Of a stretch of DNA of 64,000 bases, positions 59,689 to 64,000 are shown in pieces. Below the pieces are notes generated by a model. The model did not search any database, had not been told where the DNA came from, and saw only the letters and a program-made list of their open reading frames with translations. Each line of letters starts with the position of its first letter. Positions within the stretch are counted from its first letter, which is position 1. The DNA comes from Damh-18 sp964570795. Lineage in GTDB: Bacteria > Patescibacteriota > Minisyncoccia > Phycocordibacterales > UBA918. Made by a program: the position numbers and the translations under genes. The stretch lies in contig CAZMYZ010000005.1 in the NCBI GenBank assembly GCA_964570795.1, positions 1 to 64,000 on the forward strand, given 5' to 3'.

Positions 59689-59786
59689 CAAATAACAGTC
59701 TTCATGCAGTACACAGTAAGAATACACCACAAATAGATTTCAGTGCTACTATTAAATAGAGATATAAAAGACATCAATCCACACAA

Positions 59787-59861
59787 TAAAGGACATATCC
59801 ACAAATATGCGCCAAAAGTGGAAAACTGGGGAAAAGTGAGTGGATATGTGTATAAAGGACA
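59787..59861. promoter_or_regulatory. AT-rich region with TAAAGGACA repeats and DnaA-box-like sites
   Basis: TAAAGGACA occurs at 59787 and 59853. A 10-bp inverted repeat ACATATCCAC/GTGGATATGT (59793-59802 and 59840-59849) contains TATCCACA, close to a DnaA box. It lies just before the parS-like cluster. Confidence 0.4.
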
Positions 59862-59942
59862 ATTTTAAAAATAGAGTATGTCTTTGAAAAACGGCTTCAA
59901 ATATCAATTTATCCTTAAAATTCTATTAAATTTTTAATAATA

Positions 59943-59956
59943 GTTCCACGTGGAAC
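59943..59956. promoter_or_regulatory. parS-like site 2
   Basis: GTTCCACGTGGAAC is a perfect palindrome that matches the parS core at 12 of 14 positions, with the changes symmetric in both halves. Confidence 0.65.
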
Positions 59957-59980
59957 ATTTATTGCTGCAATGAGCATTTA

Positions 59981-59994
59981 GTTTCATATGAAAC
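59981..59994. promoter_or_regulatory. parS-like site 3, ending at the yraN start codon
   Basis: GTTTCATATGAAAC is a perfect palindrome, with CATATG in place of CACGTG. It is followed at once by the ATG of the YraN gene, so a bound protein would block its translation region or transcript start. Confidence 0.6.
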
Positions 59995-60393
59995 ATGGCT
60001 AGACACAACGAAATTGGAAAAATTGGAGAAGAAATTGCTTGCAAGTGGCTTTTGGGGAAAGACTTTAAGATTATTGAGCAAAACTACAATAAAAAGTGTG
60101 GTGAAATTGATATTGTTGCACGTGAAACTACTGGAAAGACTCACTTTATTGAGGTAAAGACTGTTTCATATGAAACTAAGCAAGATCTTTTAAACGCGGT
60201 TTCACGTAAAATATGGCGTCCAGAGGAAAATGTTCACATACAGAAGCAAAAAAAGTTATCAAGAACCATTGCAATCTGGCTTGATGAGAAAAAGTATTTG
60301 GGCGAATGGGTAATCGATATTGTTGCAGTTAGAGTGGTTCCACGTGAAAAATATTGTAGTATTAAGTTCATCGATAATGTGATATTTGAATAG
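59995..60393 (+). CDS. yraN: YraN/UPF0102-family protein carrying parS-like sites
   Basis: The product (132 aa) has the UPF0102 pattern IGKIGEEIACKWL, GKDFKIIEQNYNKKCGEIDIVARET and HFIEVKTVS. These correspond to the PD-(D/E)xK nuclease-like core GEIDIVA...FIEVK. The function of YraN is unknown. Its coding sequence contains four parS-like sites (60115, 60163, 60199, 60337), which spell residues such as VSYET and VPREK. Its base composition is A/T-richer than its neighbours'. Confidence 0.85.
   Translation: MARHNEIGKIGEEIACKWLLGKDFKIIEQNYNKKCGEIDIVARETTGKTHFIEVKTVSYETKQDLLNAVSRKIWRPEENVHIQKQKKLSRTIAIWLDEKKYLGEWVIDIVAVRVVPREKYCSIKFIDNVIFE
60115..60128. promoter_or_regulatory. parS-like site 4 (inside yraN)
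   Basis: GTTGCACGTGAAAC matches the parS core at 13 of 14 positions. Confidence 0.65.
60163..60176. promoter_or_regulatory. parS-like site 5 (inside yraN)
   Basis: GTTTCATATGAAAC, identical to site 3. Confidence 0.6.
60199..60212. promoter_or_regulatory. parS-like site 6 (inside yraN)
   Basis: GTTTCACGTAAAAT matches the parS core at 12 of 14 positions. Confidence 0.5.
60337..60350. promoter_or_regulatory. parS-like site 7 (inside yraN)
   Basis: GTTCCACGTGAAAA matches the parS core at 12 of 14 positions. Confidence 0.55.
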
Positions 60394-60404
60394 TAATAAC
60401 ACTC

Positions 60405-60442
60405 GTTCCATATGAAACAAGCGTTATAGTTCCACGTGAAAC
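60405..60442. promoter_or_regulatory. parS-like sites 8 and 9, downstream of yraN
   Basis: GTTCCATATGAAAC (60405-60418) and GTTCCACGTGAAAC (60429-60442) lie 10 bp apart. The second matches the parS core at 13 of 14 positions. Confidence 0.65.
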
Positions 60443-60460
60443 GTTTTGATAGTTTGGCAA

Positions 60461-60497
60461 TGTAAAAGGCTGCTAGTAATGCTAGCAGCCTTTTACA
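60461..60497. terminator. Terminator-type hairpin after the tRNA-Pro region
   Basis: Perfect 16-bp arms (60461-60476 and 60482-60497) around a 5-nt loop. On the minus strand it follows the last tRNA-Pro end fragment, so it could end the tRNA transcript. Confidence 0.7.
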
Positions 60498-60501
60498 ATT
60501 T

Positions 60502-60519
60502 GTCGGGGAGCAGGGAATC
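60502..60519 (-). pseudogene. Second copy of the tRNA-Pro 3' end (18 nt)
   Basis: These 18 nt are identical to 60646-60663 and to 60746-60763, the tRNA-Pro 3' end. It marks the far end of the R repeat copy B. Confidence 0.75.
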
Positions 60520-60585
60520 TTTCATTACATGAACTGTTCAGGTTGTGTGACAATTTCTTCCTCTGGTCGAAATTGTCGACAACCT
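60511..60585 (-). repeat. R repeat, copy B (75 nt) in the tRNA-Pro locus
   Basis: Read on the minus strand it matches 158-232 at 71 of 75 positions. As in copy A it lies between a hairpin that follows a tRNA 3' end and a second copy of that tRNA end. Confidence 0.8.
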
Positions 60586-60602
60586 TTTCAATTCTCTTGC
60601 GC

Positions 60603-60646
60603 CAATACGAAAAACACCAGTCAAAAAGACTGGTGTTTTCGTATTG
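60603..60646 (-). terminator. Hairpin after the tRNA-Pro 3' half copy
   Basis: Arms 60603-60622 and 60628-60646 pair with one bulge around AAAAA; on the minus strand the loop is TTTTT. Confidence 0.7.
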
Positions 60647-60678
60647 TCGGGGAGCAGGGAATCGAACCCTGACCACTC
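60646..60678 (-). pseudogene. tRNA-Pro 3' half copy (33 nt)
   Basis: Identical to 60746-60778, exactly 100 bp away. It covers the tRNA from the 3' anticodon stem through the T-arm to the acceptor end. No 5' half is attached, so it cannot form a tRNA alone. Confidence 0.85.
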
Positions 60679-60711
60679 CTTTCTTTGAACGCCACAACAA
60701 TCTCCCAGATT

Positions 60712-60861
60712 GTTGGTTCAATTTGGTGTCTTTGTCCTAGTCTGGGTCGGGGAGCAGGGAATCGAACCCTGACCACTCGGTCCCAAACCGAGTACACTAC
60801 CACTATGCTACACCCCGACCCAAACAAGGACGAGATCTAAGACCAAGACACCAAATTGAAC
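60712..60861. repeat. Imperfect inverted repeat that encloses tRNA-Pro
   Basis: The left arm (about 60712-60746, starting GGTTCAATTTGGTGTCTT) and the right arm (about 60818-60861, ending in its complement AAGACACCAAATTGAACC) pair with a few bulges. The complete tRNA-Pro lies between them. Confidence 0.75.
60747..60817 (-). tRNA. tRNA-Pro (anticodon TGG)
   Basis: Read on the minus strand: acceptor CGGGGTG/CTCCCCG (one T-T mismatch), anticodon stem CTCGG/CCGAG with loop TTTGGGA (anticodon TGG), T-arm with loop TTCGATT, discriminator A. CCA is not encoded. Leader and trailer are complementary over about 30 bp, so the precursor would carry a long extra helix. Confidence 0.9.
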
Positions 60862-60898
60862 CCCAAACCGAGTACACTACCACTATGCTACACCCCGA
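60862..60898 (-). pseudogene. tRNA-Pro 5' half copy (37 nt)
   Basis: Identical to 60782-60818. It covers the tRNA from its 5' end to the anticodon and then stops. Together with the 3' half at 60646-60678 it would make a second tRNA-Pro interrupted in the anticodon loop. Confidence 0.85.
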
Positions 60899-60927
60899 TG
60901 AAGCGAGAGAATTCAAAAAGTGTCGGT

Positions 60928-60988
60928 CATCCTCTCGGAAGTCTTTAAACTAAGGCTTGCTTTAAGTTTAAAGACTTCCGAGAGGATG
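60928..60988. repeat. Perfect 24-bp inverted repeat
   Basis: Arms 60928-60951 and 60965-60988 are perfect complements around a 13-nt loop. No gene ends directly before it on either strand, and it lacks a T-run, so a terminator role is doubtful. The remainder of 60989-61210 shows nothing recognisable. Confidence 0.8.
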
Positions 60989-61212
60989 TGTGCGGAGCAC
61001 AGACTTTTTGTTTTCCGAGCAAAGATGGGTTGTATGGAACATACACCCTGTTTCTCAATTTGTTTGAGCGAAGAGGGAATGTATCGAGCCTTTTGGCAAA
61101 CATACACCCCAAGTAATTTTTACTTCCAAAACCAGAAAATCTGATTTTGTGCCACGATAATAGCATCCCTTTCAAAAAAATGCGAGGTTGTGCACAGTGC
61201 AGAAACAAAATA

Positions 61213-61241
61213 TTGCACATTGTTGCGGTATCTGATATACA
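61213..61241 (+). promoter_or_regulatory. corA promoter
   Basis: TTGCAC (61213-61218) and TATACA (61236-61241) are 17 bp apart. The ATG follows 9 bp after the -10 box, so the mRNA has almost no leader. Confidence 0.6.
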
Positions 61242-61250
61242 CTGTAGGCC

Positions 61251-62174
61251 ATGATAACGCACTATTTTCGCCAAAATGATACGGTAGACATTGAAACCCT
61301 CGGGGAGGCGAAGTCTGGTGTGTGGACACACGTTGTGGAGCCCACCGATGCGGAACTCAAGGAACTTATCGAAAAATATGGTTTTGATGAAGCGATTATT
61401 GATGATAGTCGTGACGTGTTTGAGGTGCCACGTTTCGAGAAAGACGGCTCAATATCGTACTTTTATACCCGTTATCCCTACGATGTTAAGGATATTGATA
61501 TTGAAACTGCACCAATACTTTTTATTCTTGGTGAGACATTCCTGATTACTATTGCAAACCAAGAAACACCATTCCTTGAGCCGTTTATAGCAGGGAAGCG
61601 CGCGTTCTCCACTGTCCAAAAAACGGCGCTTTTCCTCAATTTCCTCTCTGAAATTGAGGTGACTTATGAAAAAAAATTGACCCGCATGCGCAAGATGGTA
61701 TATCGCGACATGGGGCGCGTTCGTGATATCCGTAGTCGCGATATTCAGCGATTGGTATTTTTAGAGCAGGAACTTAATGAAACCATGTCCGCGCTTGTAC
61801 CTACACAGGAATGGCTTCAGCAACTCACCAAAGGAAATTATATCCAAATGTTTAGCGAGGATAGGGAACTGCTCGAGGACCTCATTATTGAAACAGCGCA
61901 GCTCATCGACTCAGCAAAGGCTATCTTGAAGACTATTCAGAACATTCGTAGTGCGAGTGAGTCTATTTTGACTCAAAATCTTAATGCCACTATCCGTCGC
62001 CTCACTGCCTTTACGATTGTGCTCACCATTCCAACGCTCATTTCCTCGATTTTTGGTATGAATATACCGCTTCCATTTCAAGAAAATTCACATGCATTCC
62101 TGTATGTGGCAGGGTTTGTTGTTGCTGCTGTTTCTGGCACTGTATACTTTTTCAAATCAAATCGTTGGATTTAA
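61251..62174 (+). CDS. corA: CorA-family magnesium/cobalt channel
   Basis: The product (307 aa) has a large cytoplasmic N-terminal domain and two C-terminal transmembrane helices. The first ends in the signature GMNIPLP (the GMN selectivity motif, about 272-274). The short loop after it and the C-terminal FFKSNRWI fit the family. It imports divalent cations as a pentamer. Confidence 0.93.
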   Translation: MITHYFRQNDTVDIETLGEAKSGVWTHVVEPTDAELKELIEKYGFDEAIIDDSRDVFEVPRFEKDGSISYFYTRYPYDVKDIDIETAPILFILGETFLITIANQETPFLEPFIAGKRAFSTVQKTALFLNFLSEIEVTYEKKLTRMRKMVYRDMGRVRDIRSRDIQRLVFLEQELNETMSALVPTQEWLQQLTKGNYIQMFSEDRELLEDLIIETAQLIDSAKAILKTIQNIRSASESILTQNLNATIRRLTAFTIVLTIPTLISSIFGMNIPLPFQENSHAFLYVAGFVVAAVSGTVYFFKSNRWI

Positions 62175-62252
62175 TCTCGAAATACTTCAATTTGAAGCAA
62201 TTCCATGAAAGAAGTGGGTTTTTTGACCGTCATCGCTTATAATGGTTTCCAC

Positions 62253-62855
62253 ATGGCGCCAAAATATTCGGCAAAAAGGAAAACAGACAGTGACTCCGGC
62301 GTGGTAAGCCACGAGGATCGTTTTTTGAAAGCATTCGATGAATATGCTGACGCACTGTTTCGACATGCAGTTTATCGCCTCTCTGATAGGGAGCGAGCAA
62401 TCGAAATTGTGCATGATACATTCACTAAAGTATGGGGATATATTCGTGGAGGACACGAGATAGACTCATTCAAGCCTTTTTTGTACAAGGTCATGAACAA
62501 TCTCATTATTGATGAGTATCGTAAGCGAAAAGAATTGTCACTCGATGCAATCCTCTCTGAGGAGGGTGTTGATGAGGGTTCATTTCCAGAATTGCGAGAA
62601 GGCAGTATTGAGGAGGTTACTTTTGCACTCGATGCACAAAAAGCAAGTTTGCTTTTGCAAGAACTTCCGCTTGTGTACCGAGAGGTGCTCACGCTGCGCT
62701 TTGTGGACGGACTTGGACCAAAAGAAATTAGTGAACTCATCGAAGAGTCTGAAAATGTTGTTTCGGTACGCATACACCGAGGCTTAAAAACCCTTAAAGA
62801 TATGATTATCGAACGCGAAGCAGCAGCCCACGAAAAACGCACTACAAAAACATGA
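62253..62855 (+). CDS. ECF-type RNA polymerase sigma factor
   Basis: The product (200 aa) has sigma-2 (ADALFRHAVYRLSDRERAIEIVHDTFTKVW, FKPFLYKVMNNLIIDEYRKRKE in pattern) and sigma-4 (LQELPLVYREVLTLRFVDGLGPKEISELI). It would direct transcription of a stress or envelope regulon. I chose the ATG at 62253 (MAPKYSAK). It overlaps the next gene by 4 bp (ATGA), which points to a sigma/anti-sigma pair. Confidence 0.9.
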   Translation: MAPKYSAKRKTDSDSGVVSHEDRFLKAFDEYADALFRHAVYRLSDRERAIEIVHDTFTKVWGYIRGGHEIDSFKPFLYKVMNNLIIDEYRKRKELSLDAILSEEGVDEGSFPELREGSIEEVTFALDAQKASLLLQELPLVYREVLTLRFVDGLGPKEISELIEESENVVSVRIHRGLKTLKDMIIEREAAAHEKRTTKT

Positions 62856-64000
62856 AATCATTTGAATCAGAAATAAAAAAATACACCGATAAAACACGCA
62901 TGAAAGCGTCGGAACGCGCCGAACTTCGTGAGCGTGTTTTTGCATATATGGAGTACCACCCACTCCCAAAGCAGACCACCGACATGCGAACATTCGCTCA
63001 AACCGCCCCTTCGGAATCATTTGTAATGGTGCATTTCAATACTCTTTATGTGCGTATTGCGGGAGGAGTATTCGCACTAATCGCTATTGTCGCAGCACCA
63101 TTTTTTGCAGAGCAATCAGTCCCTGGTGACGTGCTCTATTTGGTGAAGACAGGGGTAAATGAAACCGTGCAAGGACAACTTGCTAATTCTCCATACGAAA
63201 AAATTGAATTTGAGACAAAATTAATGGAGCGCCGTATTACTGAAGCGCGTGTCCTTGCGAGCGAGGGCAAATTGACCGAAGAGGTGAAACAGCAAATTAC
63301 CGATACTGTGAAGGAACATACTGTTGCGGTACAAGAAGGCCTTGCAGAATTGCGCACCCAGGATGCCGAGGGTGCTGCTATCGCAGAAATCTCATTCAAT
63401 GCATCCCTTGAAGTGCAGTCAGCAATGCTTGGTGCAGATACTGATATCGAAGATGATTCACTTGTGGAATCCATTATGGTGGTGATGAATGATGCACGTG
63501 AGGAGGTTATAGAGAGTCAAGAAGAAAATACTGCATCGTACGAAGGTCTTATTGCACAAGTAGAACAAGAAACTACTCGTGCGTTTGAACTTTTTACTAC
63601 AATCAAAGAGTCTGCGACTGAGGAAGAAATTGGTGATATTGATCGTCGATTGAGTGATATTAATCGTTTAGCTGAAGAAGCTAAACAGGTACATGGCGAG
63701 CACCCTGATGCTGCTACTGGTGATTTGGGGGATACGTTAGGACTTATACAGAAACTCGTAGCGTTTATGTCTGATATTGATGTGCGTGAAACTGTGCCAC
63801 TTGCAGACCTTGTACCGGTAATGTTGAGCGATATCGAGCGTACTGAGATAGTGAAAAGTGAAATTGACGTACTAAACAGTCTGAAAATTGAAATTTCTGA
63901 GCGTCTTACCACGTTTGCTGAGCCGGGAGTTGCAGAGAAAGTGAATGAAGCAATCACACAGATTGATACCCTCACGCTTCAAGCAACTGTAGCACTTGAA
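62852..64000 (+). CDS. DUF5667-type membrane protein, probable anti-sigma partner (3' end beyond window)
   Basis: The frame is open from the ATG at 62852 to the window end, 383 codons with no stop. The N-terminal cytoplasmic part (1-65) is charged. A transmembrane helix (about 68-86; IAGGVFALIAIVAAPFFA) precedes VPGDVLYLVKTGVNETVQ, which matches the DUF5667 pattern. The rest is a long, Glu-rich helical extracellular region. Its start overlaps the sigma-factor stop, so it likely holds the sigma factor at the membrane. This role is inferred from position. Confidence 0.75.
   Translation, partial: MKSFESEIKKYTDKTRMKASERAELRERVFAYMEYHPLPKQTTDMRTFAQTAPSESFVMVHFNTLYVRIAGGVFALIAIVAAPFFAEQSVPGDVLYLVKTGVNETVQGQLANSPYEKIEFETKLMERRITEARVLASEGKLTEEVKQQITDTVKEHTVAVQEGLAELRTQDAEGAAIAEISFNASLEVQSAMLGADTDIEDDSLVESIMVVMNDAREEVIESQEENTASYEGLIAQVEQETTRAFELFTTIKESATEEEIGDIDRRLSDINRLAEEAKQVHGEHPDAATGDLGDTLGLIQKLVAFMSDIDVRETVPLADLVPVMLSDIERTEIVKSEIDVLNSLKIEISERLTTFAEPGVAEKVNEAITQIDTLTLQATVALE

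Noticed and set aside
59458..59730. A 90-codon minus-strand frame over the tRNA-Gly element, with repeated segments such as PPGRTYEKRP
   Set aside because: The repeated peptide segments are translations of the tRNA end copies and their antisense copy.
60913..61107. A minus-strand ORF between tRNA-Pro and corA
   Set aside because: It covers one arm of the 24-bp inverted repeat, has no ribosome-binding site, and has no recognisable protein features.
1..64000. CRISPR arrays, insertion sequences with transposases, prophage genes
   Set aside because: No regularly spaced repeats with unique spacers, no transposase motifs and no phage structural genes were found on either strand.

Overview
The window looks like the chromosome of a Candidatus Patescibacteria (CPR) bacterium of the Parcubacteria type. 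The signs are very compact packing with start/stop overlaps, shortened replication proteins (a 234-aa HolA, a DNA polymerase I with almost no 3'-5' exonuclease domain), a shortened YebC, a type IV secretion-like gene cluster of the kind common in CPR genomes, and many small secreted or membrane proteins of unknown function. TGA is used as a stop codon, so this is the standard code and not the Gracilibacteria code. No rRNA is present. A run of 100 N at 29073-29172 marks a scaffold gap inside one gene.

Layout. 1-283: the 3' part of tRNA-Lys followed by a hairpin-rich non-coding element. 284-9014: a papain-like YiiX amidase, a PLD-family enzyme, a YjdF-like membrane protein, holA, polA, tsaE and three small lipoproteins. 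9141-15020: pilB, a structured RNA candidate, ruvB, yebC, ruvC, a very acidic small protein and tyrS. 15093-22106: a class A penicillin-binding protein and the replication-origin neighbourhood, which has a DciA-like gene, dnaN, a candidate oriC, dnaA, rpmH, rnpA and yidC. 22173-33466: a minus-strand type IV secretion-like cluster with VirB4 as two proteins, PrgI, a VirB6/TrbL-like protein and a VirB2-like pilin. 33540-53379: rsmA, a spermidine-synthase-like membrane protein, uvrD/pcrA, an LysM-M23 peptidase, comM, a DksA-like protein, pnp, a NYN nuclease, rpsO, a Xer recombinase, a SurA-like protein, a DHH phosphoesterase, an ABC-F ATPase and two very small ORFs. 53507-64000: xth, a probable ~310-nt non-coding RNA, cca, two paralogous HTH proteins each directly in front of a tRNA gene, a cluster of parS-like sites in and around a YraN gene, a complex tRNA-Pro locus, corA, and an ECF sigma factor with its probable anti-sigma partner, which runs off the window.

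The most unusual content is non-coding. (1) The tRNA-Lys, tRNA-Arg and tRNA-Gly 3' ends are folded back into long perfect palindromes. At tRNA-Gly and tRNA-Pro, and in degraded form at tRNA-Lys, the tRNA 3' end is repeated in direct orientation 100-200 bp further on, as if tiny elements had inserted at tRNA 3' ends. A 75-nt structured repeat is shared by the Lys and Pro loci. (2) A roughly 125-bp stem-loop element occurs at least four times after stop codons (12204, 17675, 39304, 41449). Its outer arms differ at each site but always pair, and its core is conserved with compensatory changes. (3) Nine parS-like palindromes lie between 59169 and 60442. (4) Two long structured transcripts (10917-11073 and about 54497-54809) match no RNA family I recognise.
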